Part shown: one piece after another, positions 10,761 to 25,652 of the stretch | Numbering within the stretch: position 1 is the stretch's first letter | Layout: every line of letters starts with the position of its first letter | Made by a program: the position numbers and the translations under genes | Assembly: GCA_013396995.1 (NCBI GenBank) | Contig: VWZP01010904.1 | Span: 4,074,413-4,138,412 of the forward strand | Source of the DNA: Dicaeum eximium | Lineage: Eukaryota; Chordata; Aves; Passeriformes; Dicaeidae | Direction: 5' to 3' | DNA: 64,000 nt | Notes under the pieces: model-generated | Told to the model about the DNA's origin: nothing | What the model saw: only the letters and a program-made list of their open reading frames with translations | Database searches by the model: none

Positions 10761-13700
10761 ATTACAGGTGCATATCTGTATCATTTTTGCGCTCCTACAA
10801 TTGTATAATTTCATTTTCTGTGAATATCTGGTCAATATCAATGCTTTGAATAGTTTATGCTCTCTTTAATGAAAATGTAGCTCTTCCAATTTTCTAAATA
10901 ATCTATTTTTATCCATCAAAAAAGTCCTTTACTATGACACCAGGAATGTTTTTGAATACAGATACTAAGTAAAAAACCTCAGGCATTTGCAGACACAATA
11001 TATCTCATTTCTATAACAAAACTGTATTTTCTTATATAGAAGCCACTCATTCACAACATCTGGATATGAAAATACTGGTGATGAATTTTGTGTGTATTGG
11101 ATATTTTTTCATCTGCTTCTTATATTTAAAACTGTATATAAAATTTGAAGCTTCTGATATAAAATACTTTTTACTCTTTCTTTTTCTTTTTTCCTTTTCC
11201 TACTAACAATATCAGATTATTAGGAAAAGTAACTTTAAGTATGATAAAAATGACATTTGAGAGAGTAGAGCCTTACTGGTGCAAATATATTTCCATTTCC
11301 TTTGGTTATTTTTCCCAAGTGGTAGTTACTAAGTGACTCAGTAATAGCTACATTATGCCTTTCAACAGTACATTGATTTGTTTCATTTGCAATGACAAGT
11401 TTATTCTTCATGGTTTTCAGAGTAGCCTACCCAACTTTTGGGTTCTGCCTGTTCAGCAAAACTTAATTTTTCCAGCAGCTACCCCGGCAGTTTTATTTTT
11501 TACAACAAATGAGTGGTTTTGTTGCACTAATAAACATGTTTAGATAGAACTCATTTCAAAAGCTACCCAGCATACAATGCCCTTCTTTACTGACCTGAAC
11601 ATAAGATCTTAATATATCCATTATGTTTCCTTATATAAACTTTCTGTTTGCCCAAATGGGTGGAGTCATTGTAGTTTAAATACTTAATTGCCCCTGTTCT
11701 CATCTATGGACCAGGTTCCTTTCTATGGCCAGGATCTCCTCCCTTGCTAAGCTATGGTTTGATATTATGGGAATCCCTGCACATGGAATTGAAATTCACT
11801 TGGGAAACTGGTCTGCATAGGCTGTGGACACTTAAGACATAAAGACTGCAGCTGTTGCAAAGGTATTATTTTGCAATATGTAATCTATTATTCTCAGAGG
11901 CAGTTTACAACAAAAACAAGTATTTTCCTAAGAAACTTTTATTGGAAAGCTGTTGTTATTTAAACTGAAACCCAGTACAGACAGAAGTTTTCCAGCTATG
12001 TTTCTTAATCTTAGAGATCCAGGCTTAGGCTGTTAGAGCTTTTGTGCAACCTCATAGTGCATCTTTTGCAAAACAGCTCCTTTTTCCTTTTTTAAATAGT
12101 AAAAAATATAGTTTGAAAATATCTCAGAATACTGTACGTTTTTAAAATCTTTGTTTTTGTGTGTTCTATTTCTCAGCACATGTGATTGCACTAACTACTG
12201 TACCACCTCTAGGATGATATCTGTAACTGTTTGTCTATAGACCTGTGAACTTCTAAAATAAGAGTAGTTCACCAGTTACTTGGTCTTTTTTTTTGGAATA
12301 GACAAACTGTTCTTTCCAATTGGAAGAAAATTTATAGGGGCAGGGGGCAATGGGGGCAGAGAGAGCAGGGAACAGAAACAAAAACACCTTCTCTCAGATT
12401 TCTTTTTTACATTGTTTAGTAGGAGGGTAATAGCTTGAAATCCTTCATTAGTTTTGTTGTCTTGCAGATCTAGTGCTCAGAGGAGAGAGTGATGATCATT
12501 TTGTGACAGTGCCAGCTGGAAGCAATGACATGTGCAGGGTGTAAGCAGCTATCTAACACCCTGGGTTCTGAGCTGGAGGAGAGATTTTTATCTGTAGGAA
12601 TTCTCAAAGAACACTGTTACTAAATGTTCAAACCCTCTCTGTGTTCCCTTAGGCCCATCTCTAATACAGGCCCAGCTGCTGAAGTTGAGAGAAGGAAAGC
12701 ACCAGGAAGATGTAACTGGCAGGAGCAGAGCAGTAGCTGCAGCAGTGAGGAGGTGCTGTGGGGTTATTAAAGCTAAACTACAACATGTGCCGGCGTCAGA
12801 TGGAGCAATCTGCCTCCTGTAGCATCCCAGAAATATGTATAAATGTAGATGCTTTTCTGAGGACACTAAAAAATAACAACTTGGCTTAGTGAAAGCAAAC
12901 ACATTACATCAGAAAAAAATGTTACCCTTATAACATTATGTTACCCTCAATGCAAGATTGTACCTGACTGCTGATTCTGCAAAAAGTGATATAAAACTAG
13001 ATTTACAGGACTTCAGGCTTATTTGCTGGACAATGTTCAATGACTAGAGGGCATTCACCATTGATAAACATTTTCCATTTCCTGTTAATACTGGCTTCTT
13101 GGTAGGCACAGTCCTGTTCAAATGCAAACAATATAACTTTTGCTCTCATTGTCTCATTTTACTCATTGTCTCAGAGGAATCTTGAATATGTTTTTCAGGT
13201 GAACTTGATATTTTTCTTTGCTTTGCACTATGGCTCCACAGATCCACAGTCCAACAATTATTAGTATTCATCTGGCACCCTCACATAGAATGTTCTTACA
13301 GTAACCAATGGCTGTTGTATTTTTACTTTTATTCTCTTTATAAATTGACGACATTAACATTCATGCTTTCCTTGTCTGGAGAAGGACAACCAGAAGAGGT
13401 CCCAAAGGACACAGGACTGAACAGTGCATTTGTTCCTCTGCTGTGGGGAATTGAGGTGTGACCATGTGCAGCTCAGTTAGCTGTGTTCTGCTGCAGTGAT
13501 CACCATTTGTGAAACAAAGATCATAAGAGCATTGTCGGATGAGGAATTATGTACCTTAACACTGGTGAAATGCTTTCACTACTGCCTTTGTTTTACACTG
13601 AGAAGTTTTAACTGTACCTTGAATAATGTAGATTTACATACTGGTAAAACCCAGGCCATGAAGCCTCTCTAATGACTGATTCAGCTTCTGTTATTCTGAT

Positions 13701-16700
13701 GCCAGGTATTACTAACTGGCCAGTGGATCCCTCACAAGTTCTCTAAGCCCCACTGAGACAGATTTCTCAGCTATCTTCAGAAATCTCAGTCCTGTGGGTG
13801 TTTTATTGTATAATTTGAATGTGTACTTAGAAATAAATACTTTATTTTCAGAGATACACAGTTTATTTTTCTATTTGTTTTATATGTGGACCTTTGATTT
13901 TAAGGTAACAACATAAAAGAGTTCTATTACAGAATTTAATACAAATTATTACAGTGGTTTGAATACCAGTGTCACTGTGTTCAGAAAGCTACTTGATCCA
14001 AATAAATCTAAGATTCTCTTAGGTCAGTAGAAGAGTCAAAAGCTCTGCCAGACAGCTCCTCAGAGCATATAAGACCCTTGTTCATTACCATAGGGAGGAT
14101 ATTTGCACCACACCAGGTGCAGGGCTGCAGGAAGGAGGAAACAATGCTCTCTTGTGGAATTAGAGAGAGAAATAATCTCCTATCTCCTACGACATTTGTT
14201 CTATGCCAAGAAGAGACACTTACACTGGGACCAAAGTGCTAAAACCAGAGGCACAGAGGGCAGAAGTATAATAGAGAAACAGAATTTCAAAAAGGGTTGT
14301 TTCTTTCTTGCATTAAAAAAAGCCTAGAAGTGTGGAATTGGCTTTTCTACTGATAAAGACCCATCCAGAAACATAATTTACAATGTTATTGTGAGATGTA
14401 ATTCAGGAAGAGATAAGAAAAAGTCTTGCAGGGCCTGCCACTAGAATGGAAATCACACAGAGATCGATAATTTTGAGATCTAGTTATCAAATCCTTGCAG
14501 AAAGAAAAGTTGTAAGAACTTACACTAATTTCCATCGCAGTAACATTGCGAAATTTATGGTTAGATCTTCTCTTTGGCAGCCACTAGAGGACAACCTGAT
14601 CACATACTTTTAAGTTAGTCTGACGTTTATACCCAGAGCAGTACATAGGCACCAATAGCCTTTAATCTACTGCCCTTTCCCTCCAACAAAGCTGATTTCT
14701 AAATGCTACGGAAAGCCAAAATTTTTAAACATATGAAAAAACAAGAGTCTTACAAGTCTCTGTGAGAATCTGTATGAACCCGATCCATAAGTTTTGATCT
14801 GTAAAGAAATGTAGAGTTTTGCACAGCTGTCAGGAAACAAAGCAAATGAATTTTCATGAAGGTAAATAAACAGGAAGTGTGGAATAATGTGACCTCTGAT
14901 TTGTTTGGCCTGAACTGATTCAGGTATTTTGAAGTACATTCATCTTATGTTTTTAATAGCATTTTAAATAACTACCATAACTAGTCTACTGGAAAATATA
15001 TATTACAGTATTGCCAAAAGGCCTCAATTTACCATGTGTAGCAATAATGTACAGTGAGAGCTTCTTCTCTAGAAGCCCTACAGTCTGAGCAGCCAAGGCA
15101 GAAAGGGTGATAAAAGAAAAAGTGTGGGGGGTAAGGGTTCTGGGCCATGCACCAGCAGAAACAAGGGGATGAAAGGAGAGACAGTAATGGGATCTCTTCA
15201 TGCACCTGGTACCTCAGAGGTGTCAGTGCAAGGAGTAGCAAACATTTCCTCCCTGTAGAAATGTCTCTTTACTTTAAGAATAGGGTATTTTTAGTTCCTG
15301 CATTTGAGAAAAACAAGAACTTTTAATGTTTTTTTTTTTTAAACCACTCACTTATATAGTTATATAAATATGCCTGGATTTTTATTCTCATGCTCATTAG
15401 AGAGGCTGGCAGAGGAAAATTACCTGTTCTTCTATCCCCTTTTCTCCTGTGTACTGTGTCTAAGAGTGATTTTTTCTCTGACTGCAGGTTTCTACAAACT
15501 TCTTTTATAATCTAGAACAATCCTGTCTTACTTCCAAATATTTACCCACATAAAGCATATTGTGCAGTCTGGAAATTCCCTATCTCAAATATATTTCCTT
15601 CTTCCCATTTTTGTCAGACTTTCCCCTGGAGTAACTCTCATTACATCCAATTTCCATCTGTCCACAGTTTGCACAATGGGATCTAAAAGGGGCTTGTGTT
15701 TTTACCTCATTTTACATTGAATCAGATTTTTCTACAAAAATCAGGGCTTCTAGCCCTTAAAGGGTTAGTAACTAGATGTGCACTGAAAGCTTACTGGGGT
15801 GGGAGCAGCAAAGGCACAAAGCATTAAGTCAGAACAGCAACAGGGAAACAATGTCAGCACAAGGACAATAAACACTGTTATTCTTAGTGCTCCAGGAATA
15901 ACAGTGATTATTGTTCTGGTTCAAACATCATGTTGTTTTCATAATTTTTTCTGGACAACAGCATAGCGTAAGCACTGAGGTGACCTATAAGGAGATTTTA
16001 AAATTATAAAACGAAGAGGGAGAAAAATGTAATTTTGCTCATGTTAATTTTGCATTGATGGAACTTTAAGGATGTTGAAACCATAACACCTAGACAGATG
16101 TGCATACATATTTATTTATTTCTTCTTGACAATAACAGCTTCTGAATTACCACGGCACACAAACAGCCGTGTGTATGGCCCCATAAAGGATCCATTTCCT
16201 CTCCCTCATCTGCCACCTTGGTTATACATCACTCTCTTACACTTTGCCTTTCAATGAGACGGTAAGATTTTGAAAGGAAGACCCTATCCATAAATGATGC
16301 ACCAAGCTAGTTGAAAGCTGTTGAATAAAGCAGCATATTGATAGCGTATCACTATTCCCCACATGAACACTGGTATTGAACAGGTACAGTGAGATAGCTG
16401 CCTTTTATTTGTGTCTCTATATTTACATTCACTGCCACTAAATGGATGCTGTGAATCACTGTAAAATTTGTCTACACTGATACTAGCTCGGATTGTAAAA
16501 TACTTGCAATACCTGCATAGTGAGACCACATCCAATAATGCCTCCCTGCTGCTCAAAGACCACCCCACCATTCTAAGGGAATTTGCAGATTTCAGTACCT
16601 TGTCTGAGGTGTGTGTGCCCCCCTGCATTGTCATTGGAGACATACAACACAGTATATAGTGTACAGCAACTGAAAAGTAACAGCTCACTTTTCCCAGTGC

Positions 16701-19700
16701 TGTTCCAGAATGTTCCAACTCACATTTCAGCAATGGTTTGGACAGCTGAGAGCCAAGTGCCAGCTGTAGAAAACACCAGTTTCAGGCCTGAAAGCATAGG
16801 TCAGCACAGCTCAGGCTTCTAATTTTCTTTAATATCTTTTTGAAGCACTTGTGTTAATGCCTGGTTCTATCAAACAGCCTACCATAGGCTTAACTCCTGA
16901 AATACTAAGACAGATCTCCAGAGAAACATATCAGAATAGTTTTATAAAATGAATACATAAAATATTTTTTCATGTTTGTCTTGAATTTTGCAGAGTTACT
17001 TGATGAAAGCATTACCACAAAATAGGACAATTAGCTCCATTTATTATTTCATATTGAGATGTCTGTTTCTCTTATTCTCTTGAAAAATCTCTCTCAAAAA
17101 ATAGGCATAGGTATGAAGTAAGTCATTATGTATTCCAGCCAAAGGCTACTCTGCTTCTTCTTTCTTTCCAGAAAGCCCAAATTACTCCTACTATCTCATA
17201 GTGTTTTACAAATGCTTTGTCTTTGTCCCTTTTGATTTCAGCTGCTGCAGACTTAAAGAAAAGACACAGCATGGACTGAATTATGTTGAGGGAACTTTCA
17301 CCTCCAGAAATATTCTGGCTTCACAGCACAGTCCCTTCCATCTCAAGTTCTTGCCAGTAATCACATGAAGGAAAAGTGTAACAGCTAAGGCCATGAACAA
17401 GCAGCAGAAAGACGCATCAAGAAGAGAAAAACACAAACAGTATAGACTACACAGGCTTGATCAGAAAGAGCAAGAGATGACTTACAAAAATAATTCAAAC
17501 AAAAATCAAACTACATTTTTACCCATGAAGCACTTACACAATCTGAAAATGGGATGCCTGCCCTAAGCAGTATGGTCATTACCATTCACAAGGCATGAAA
17601 AATCTTTGTGCAGGCCATACTGTTTCAAATTATGGAATAAAGGAACTGGCTACAGATGCAACAAGATATTTCATTAAAAAGGCACTTTGCACATGCTGGA
17701 AAGCAGTGCCAGGCATTTCAGGAGAAGCATGAATCTGAAAGGACACACACACTGCATAAGCTACAGTAGATCAGGACTTTATGCCTTGGTGCTAAGCTGG
17801 ACTGTGCAAGAGGCAAATAAGGTTTTAGCTGATAGAGCTGCCTTCTCCAATGCTCAGCTGTACATAGGTGAATCACCTACAAAAAGAGAGTAGGAAAAAG
17901 CAGTGAGACTGACGTGCAGTAAGTTTTGCCATACAGCAGTTTATTTCAAAATCTTGAGCACTGAGCTCAGTCACGTGTTTGTGAATACAGGACTCAAAGA
18001 GCACCTGCCAAAAAAACCTGGAGCACAAGTTCCTGTCTCCTTCAAGGCAACTACATGGTTGTGGATGTAACTGCCTGTGTGAGACAGATGTTGACAGAGA
18101 GTGGTCAAGCACACAGGTGTTTCTAACCTTTCCATCACTGGAAAACACACAGAAGACTGTATTGCCAGAAAGAATGCAACTTTGCAGCTCATATAAAGCA
18201 ATCTAAGCTGGCACTAGATTGTTAGATTTCAACACCATTTTAATCATTATACACAGTGTATCCAGCAACACAGATATTTACTCCAGGGTCTGATGCTAGT
18301 ATTTCAGCTGTCTTTGCAGTTTTCTTCACCCCAACTCAGATACATTCACATAACCACACCCTGACAACCCTCAAGACCTAGCAGCAATATCTTTATAGGC
18401 TTCAAAAAAGTCCATACTTTCCAATTCACTCAAATTCAAGCTTTTCAAAAACTGTTCTTCAGTTTGTTCAGTCAATAACCTTTATGTTATTTCTGGAGAC
18501 TGGCAGAAGTCAGCAAAGGCTGACTGTTCATTTAGCATTTCCATTAGGTTGTGCCCATCTTTTATGATTAATTTTAGTAAGGTTGGCCAGACCATGCCAG
18601 CCATTGCGTGAATAATTATAGACTCAAAGGGATTTTACGGTGTTGACTCTGTTAGCCAAATTAGCTGTTGGTGGTGAGGGCTGCAAGACATCTGTTATTC
18701 TTTCACTTCCTAAAAGCAATTTGTCAAAACCAGTAGTGTTTATGGCTATAAAATGAAACACTGGAATAAATTCTTGATTTCAAACAGTCCAGACATATTT
18801 AATTAGTCTGTGTCTACTTAACATTATCTCTGGAGAAATGAAGAAATGGGAGTAAAAAACTATTTCTATCAATACAAGCCACTTAACATTTCTGGCAAGG
18901 AAAATGCAAAAGTAACTATTTTAGTCGTGTGCCTAAAAGTGAATGGAGAAAGAACAGAATGGAGGTAGAAAAGTAGACAAAGAGAAAAGAAAGTAAGAGT
19001 AATATTACAAGAAAAAGCAATAGTAATTGATTTTAAAATCAAATAAACTCTGGAAAGCTTCCAAATGAAACTGCTTCACAGAAACACAAAAGAGTGTGAA
19101 AAAAGAATGCAAAGGTTTCAGAAGTGGCTGCAATAGCCCAACTGCTTTTTATGTTTCATGTATCATGAAGCCATCTGAGTAAATGGCATTATTTCTCAGC
19201 TTTTCCATTGCTTATTTGCTTTGCTACTCTTTTTCATCCCAATCTTAGAACAGTCACTTTGGACAACTGTGAGAGTAGGACTTGAGCAGTATCAGATAAA
19301 ATTTTAACTTTAAATCATTATAGAATATATCAGCAGGAGATACAATTCTAAGTAATTTTTTTTTTCCTGAATCCTGTACCTTTCAGTAGATTTCCTCCTG
19401 AAGTGTGGGTGCAGAGGTCAGAGTGTGCTTTTTGGGCTGTCTTTACTCAGTTAACTGTAACACAGAACACACCAGTGCTTTCATATGCAGATAGATTTCA
19501 GCCAGAATTTTTTTTTCTTTTGGTGGGAAATAATTACTGTTCTTTACATCACTTTATTTCACTTTGATACAGCAAGAAAAAAGGTCACATCTGACTTTGA
19601 ACAGTTCTACAGATGACCCTTGGAACACTTTTTTGTCAGCCTCACTTAGTATTTCCTACCAAGGGCTGAACTACATGCTGAGTTTGATGGGTTTTTATTA

Positions 19701-21809
19701 CCGGTGATATCAGACCAGCTTCCCTGCTGGATATCAAGTTCATGTGTCTAACTTCCTTCCCTATGGCAGTTTTCCCCTTAACTAAGCATTAGCCTGTTTG
19801 TCCCTACAGGCTCCTTTTAGACATATAATACTTTCTTGGTTTCACACAGAATGAAAAACCAGGCCTTGGAGGCATCCTAATTTACATGCTTATCTGAAAG
19901 TGTTCCTCCAGCAGCAATCACTTTTACAAAGTGATACCATGGCATCATATAAACATACTCCCAACATAATTTTTCCATCCCAATATTCATTTACTCATCA
20001 AAACAATTTTTATCTCCTTTCTCCTTAATCCATATTCCAGTTCTAGTATGGCAAAGATAAAATCAACATGCAACTGATTTATTTTACTAATGTGCTAAGT
20101 CCTTTTAAGTAACTTTGATACCAACTGAAAAACTGTTTCCCAGTTGCACATAGAGTGATGTTTATAGTTTGGCACCTCAAGGGCTTTTTGCTCTGCAGTG
20201 AGTTTCATTTGATTGTGTCAGACTTAGTGAAACAGGTAATTATTTTCCTGAAGGCATAACAGGTTTTTTAAAGACTTAATAAATGTTCACAGTTTAAAGT
20301 TCAAAAATATTTAGATTAGCTATGATGAATTAGCAAATGCTTCTAAACATAAAACACCTATACAGGGCAGGAATTTTCATTGCCCCCTGTGCCTTAAATC
20401 CCATGTTCATCCAGGCAGAGAGAAAACAGGGAATCCTTCATGTCATGCATCCTGTGTGTCTGTTGGCCCTACCAGTACTGTCTCAGGGAATGCAGGGTGT
20501 GATCTCAGTAGGCAAATCTCTCATTCTCCCTTATAGTCATCCATCTATTGATCTGCTGAAGCTCTGTCCCTAAGCAGAGGGGTTCCTCTACCTGACACCA
20601 CCAGCACAAACTAATAGCACCCTGTTAACAAACAGATATGATTAGATTAAGTTTAACTCAGGGATGTTTTGTTTGACTAGACAGGAGTAATGAATGTTCC
20701 CCTAAGTTCAATCTTTTTATGTTTCTGATAAAAAGTTCAGGTACTGAACACTTTCAGAAAGTAATGTGGAGTTCAAAGTGTAAATTAAATCTACCACATA
20801 AAATCTAAAGTATTTCAAACTAAGAAATTTACATAACTGATTAGCTCACAGCAAGTGTGGTACTTACTAAAAGTACTAGAAAATAACACAATGAATGAAA
20901 GATTATGTGCTTTACAGTTGTGTTTATTTGCCTTATTCTTTTTTAAAGAGAAAACTGATAACGGAACAAAATGTGGAAATTCAAAATAAAGAAAGTATAT
21001 ATCTAGAACTTATTTCCTTGGGCTACAAAATACCTATGTCTTTACAGTTTCCAATTCTAATTGGAGATAATAGGTGTGAAATGAAAATCCAGATTCAAAC
21101 AACAGTAACTAGCACAGAATATGAATTTTTATCAGACATTAAGTTTTTAGCAGGTACAAACCTAAGTCTGTTCAACTGATAATATTTGAAGCCTTGAAAT
21201 TTTTTTTTTCTCAGCCTTCACTTCTACCATAGAGTGTCCTACACTTCTTGTATTTCAGCATAACCTTGAGGGTTATAAGTCAAATCTCTTTAACTTTTCC
21301 ATCAACTGTTAGTACAGAATTTTAAAATAATTTTTCAGCATTTGCTGATTTTTTTTGTTTTACAAAAGAGGTTAAATAGTAAGCTATGTATCTTAACTCT
21401 CATTTGTTATTTAATTTGGTTCCAGTATTTTTTTCCTTCTGTCTCACTCCTTTCCATACAAATTCAATGGATTATCAGGATCAAATGAGGAAATTAATAA
21501 ATAAGAATAAAAAATCAGCCAAAATCCCCTGCTGTGCTCTCACAAGCAGATGTCATTTCCACAAGAAGTTCTTCACAAAAGTACTCCTTTTTTTCTTTTC
21601 TTTTGTACTATTAGTATTTTAAACACAAAAGTGTATGCAGACCACAACATTCTAATGTACCTACTGGATGTAGTAGTTCTCACTGGCAATGAAATATCAC
21701 CCAAGCTGTGTTTGGAAAGATGCAGCCTAACCCTGAACTTCAAGGCAAAATGGTCTTGAGCCATGAGGTAACTAATCCAGTGATTGACAAAGCACTCTCT
21801 TTGCTCATC
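10761..21809. other. Long non-coding stretch without recognised elements
   Basis: About 11 kb with no gene or repeat I can name. Composition varies mildly: GC-richer islands occur near 12590-12830, 13370-13520, 14990-15240 and 17690-18150, each only a few hundred bases. Open frames stay under 150 codons, and the 149-codon minus-strand frame at 16284-16733 shows no known protein feature. A T run of 12 lies at 15329-15340. Nothing resembles a promoter, polyadenylated terminal exon or structured RNA. Confidence 0.45.
12598..12822 (+). other. Exon-like open stretch, doubtful
   Basis: On the plus strand the frame is open from 12598 to a stop TAG at 12820-12822 (74 codons) with no ATG near its start. 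A possible splice acceptor ending in CCCTTAG lies at 12646-12652. The translated segment after it is rich in Q, L, K, R and A, but I recognise no family, and no good donor site precedes the stop. The opposite strand is also open here, which points to low stop density in a GC-richer patch rather than to coding. I do not claim a gene. Confidence 0.1.
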
Positions 21810-22264
21810 TGTAATGGGTTGGCCTCTCTTGGATGTCAACAAGCCACTCCATCACTCCCCAGTGGGACAGAGGAGAGAAAATAAGTTAGAAAACAACTAG
21901 TAGGTAGAGATAAAGCAAAGAAAGAAAAGAAAAAAGGTAGTGAGCAGTTGCTCCGGAGCAGAAACAATGTAAAATAACAAATAACCCTCCCCACTTAGCT
22001 TTTACATCTGAGCTGACATCATGTGGTTTGGAATATTCCTTTGGTTAATTTGGGTCAGCTGGACTGCTTTTGTCACCTCCCAAGGTCTTGCCCACCCCCA
22101 GCCCTTTGATGGGAGGAATGTTGTGAGATGATGCTGTGGGAGCACTGCTCAGCAGGAGCCAAAACTCTGGTGTGTTATCAACACCCTTCTAGCTCCCAGT
22201 GCAAAGCACAGCACTGTGAGGGCTGCTGTGGGAAATGAGCTCCATCTCAGCCAGATCCAACACA
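21810..22264 (-). mobile_element. Nearly complete solo LTR of a passerine-type endogenous retrovirus
   Basis: Read on the minus strand it begins TGTGTTGG and ends CCATTACA, the TG...CA form expected of an LTR, with a length of about 455 bases. It shares ordered landmarks with the remnant at 232-692: the dyad GGAATATTCC at 22030-22039, GGGTCA 22 bases further on at 22052, and CTGCTCAGCA at 22145-22154. The flanks TCATC (21805-21809) and GCATC (22265-22269) could be a 5-base target duplication with one mismatch. No retroviral reading frame lies on either side, so it is a solo LTR left by recombination. The other LTR is 21 kb away with no viral sequence between them, so the two are independent insertions. 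The exact family is not assigned. Confidence 0.8.
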
Positions 22265-25200
22265 GCATCGTAGCTGTAAAAGGAGTTTTGGTACCTTCCA
22301 GCAACCCAGCACCCACATTTTGTTTTCAGCATATTTAACATTAATGATGCCCTGGATCAAGTGTGGGATGGGCATAAAAATGTATTCCTAATTTCCTGAC
22401 AGCTGAACAACTCCCTACACTTATAAGGCTTTGGTTTGTGTCACAGCTAAAAGAGGAAGATTTACCAAGGGTGTGGGCTGTGGAGTCTGATGATTGTTTT
22501 CTCTATTTAATTTCCTTGTGGAAAGTCAATTCAGAGATGAATACATACACTGTGTACACTTTTTTCCTATTTGTTGATAATTTCATGTGATAGATACAAA
22601 CATTCATTTGCCCTGTTTCATTTGTTATGTTTAGTAAAACTATGAAAATGATTGCTATAGAAATAACATCTACTTACAAAAATAAATAAGTAATGGTCTC
22701 TGTGTCCAGATAATTTATCAGCATGGATTTGCCCCCAAAGCTAATGTAAATGGAAATAGATTGACCATTCAGTGTTGATCAGAGAGACACCAGGATGTGC
22801 TTCTAACAAACCATTGACAAATACAGATGGGAAAGGGTCAGTGCATTTAAATTCTTAGCTGTTATTTGGACAGATGGCCAGTCACTACAGCTGAAATTGC
22901 GCCCCCCCCCAAATTAAAAATTAATGAAGAACAAGAGATCTACTATATTATTTTTTAAAAATATTTTCTGGGGAAAATAAATATATTGCTGTATTTTGCC
23001 TCCCCCCTTCTACAAGAAGCATTTCTCTCACTCTGAAGCTGCTGTTCAGAAAATTAACAAGTACAGCTCTCACCTACATGAAGCTCATGATTCCAAGAAA
23101 AACACCAAATACAAAATTTTACCATCATTTTTACAGTCTAAAAAAAAAAACAAACCTCTGTACTTTGGTGGGGTTTTAGGTGTTTCAAGGTATTTTTTAT
23201 TTGTAGGTTTTTGGTGTTGCATGCATGCATGTTGTTTAGACTTGGTTTTGACAGAGTAGCTTTGGCCTAAGTGAAACTGGGAAGAAACTTCCAGATTTTC
23301 AAATGAACTTATAGTTTTCTGGATCTATTATTCTCTGAGAAAAAAGTTACGTTAAAAAAATTAGATACTTCTTCATGTAGTCTTCCAGCCAGAACTGTTA
23401 CCTCAGAAAGTCTATTCCCAGAACTACATGAACATCATTGATGATGTAATCACAGATGCTTTTGACAAATAAAATTACAGTCATAAACAAATAAGTCACA
23501 TTGGCTGGGAACCAGGAAGAAACAAGGGAAAACCAATGTTTATTGGAATGGAAATAACCAAACTGCACAAGAAAGGAATGTTTCCAAGGAGATGGTTAAA
23601 AAGAGTGAAAAGAACTAGTATCAGAAGTTCAAACAAGATGCCTGGATTTCACAACTTCAGAATGTAAGAAAAATGTGTATTTGAATATTAACATATCAGA
23701 CCTGTCTCAAGCCAAATTTTACCTGAGTTCTAGTAATAACTCTTAAGCACTTGGTCCTTATCAGTCAGCATTTTTTGGATTTGATACAGTGATGTTATTT
23801 TACTGGCTACAGGTGAAAATCATTTAGCTGAAAATCAAAAAGCTCTTTTTTCTGGCAATACTACTTTTGGCCTGCCCTCCATCTTAGTTCCACTTAAACT
23901 GAGCAAAGGCATCACCTCTAATAAACAATAGCAGTCTAGTTTCAATATTCATGTTAGATGGCTCCATGGTAGGTGTGCAGTGCATGGAACATTTCTGCTG
24001 CTGGATAGGCAACTTCAAGTGAAGATGAGTAAGATTCCTTTAAGAGGAAAGAGATGTGTAGCACCACTTTCTCTGAGTGGATTAAGCAAAACACTGATAT
24101 TCTGGAAATAACAGTGTGCCAGTGTTTCTTCAAGATAGAGCTGCTCTGCATTCCTTCTTTACCTGGCTTGAAAGTTAACAAAAAAAGAAAAAACAGAGGA
24201 GAAACATTTTTTGAGATACTTTTTAAGACATCTCTGCCCATTAATGTGCTGAAGTGATTGAAACAGCAGTTCTCTGGTTGATGCTCAAGGGAAAGTCCCA
24301 ACTATGTAATCAGAATAGCTTAATATCTTGGACTAACATGATAACAGATGAAGAACATGGAGTAACAGTTAGTCAGTCCAGGTGTGCCTCTGCCCAAAAA
24401 ACAGCAGCAGGAACACAAAATGTCCCCAGTAGGCTGGTAGAGAAACAGTTAATACAAGACAGCGAGCTCAGTTTGAGCTTAGTGTGTTGACACAGCTGCA
24501 GACTATGACAATAAAATCAAGCTAAGGGAGGGTGGCTTTTTGCCATGATAACTTTGGGGTGGAAGAAGGCTTTCTGATGTACCTCTGTGTGTCACTCTTA
24601 GATGACTAAAACCACTGGCAGATATTTTCAGCAAGCATTACTTCACACAGTACAGTAAGCAAAAAATTTCTTTTAATTTGCCTTGTGTTCTTACCCAGAA
24701 ATGAGAGTATGTGATGGACACTGAGTGTAGGAGGGCAACCAAAGATTTGTTTGGGGCCTCATATATGTTGATATGAAGTTCTGTAGGTGGCTGACAACCA
24801 AGAAGTGCTCAGTAGTTATTACTGGGATGAAAGGTTGCATTATGAAAGAGGCAAGCTTTTGCAATGACCAGAGCACTAGCAAAGAATGAAAGTAGTGATG
24901 TTTTCTTCTCTAATAAGGGAGGCATTACACTGTTTGTAGAGTACTTTCTCACAGGTAGTAGAACTTCTGCCTCAAGTGGTGCAAGAGACACTCTATCAAT
25001 ATACTGTTGAGAACCAGAAACCATGTAAAGACCTTATATTTTTTTTAGTTGCTGAGATATGTGGGCTTTTTGGCCCATATTTGAAAAGTGTAAAGAAATT
25101 TAGAGCTTTGAGCACAGTTTAATAAGGTATATTTGTAAGAATTGTACCAATGGCGCTTTGTTTTTCATTTTCTTTGCCACATCCCGAAAAAGAATGAACA

Positions 25201-25652
25201 AGTTGCATTTATTTCTGTCTAGTGCCAAAGCAGATTGCAAGTACGAAATTTGTTATGTTCTCTGAATAATGAATCCAAGTTTGTGTAGTTTGTCACTAGC
25301 CCTGTTTACCCATCACTTCTACCAGGCCTGAAATTGCCATGTTAAGGCTCAGATTAAAAACTGACTGTGTGCATATAAGTTTTATGCCACTACCTTGATC
25401 TCAAGGATTGTGGATAGAATCTCTGCTTCTCAATTGATGCATTTTTTCCAAACACTACTCCGAAAGCCACATTGTTTTCAGCAGGAGAGAAGGCTGAGTG
25501 GTACAACTTATACCTTCTAACTGCTTGCAAATAGAACCCAGAGGCAGTTATTCCTTTTGTGAAATCTCTTCATATTAAATAAGTTCTAATCTAAAGCCCA
25601 TTTCAAGTCATCCTTCAGTGGGGTAAATAGAACCCAGTAGAGTCCACAATGT

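Noticed and set aside
16284..16733. 149-codon minus-strand frame
   Set aside because: No recognised domain, no splice or promoter context, and overlapping plus-strand frames. The length is within reach of chance in a GC-richer patch.
232..22264. The two LTRs as ends of one provirus
   Set aside because: They are in the same orientation but 21 kb apart, differ clearly in sequence, and no retroviral gag, pol or env frame lies between them. Two independent solo LTRs fit better.
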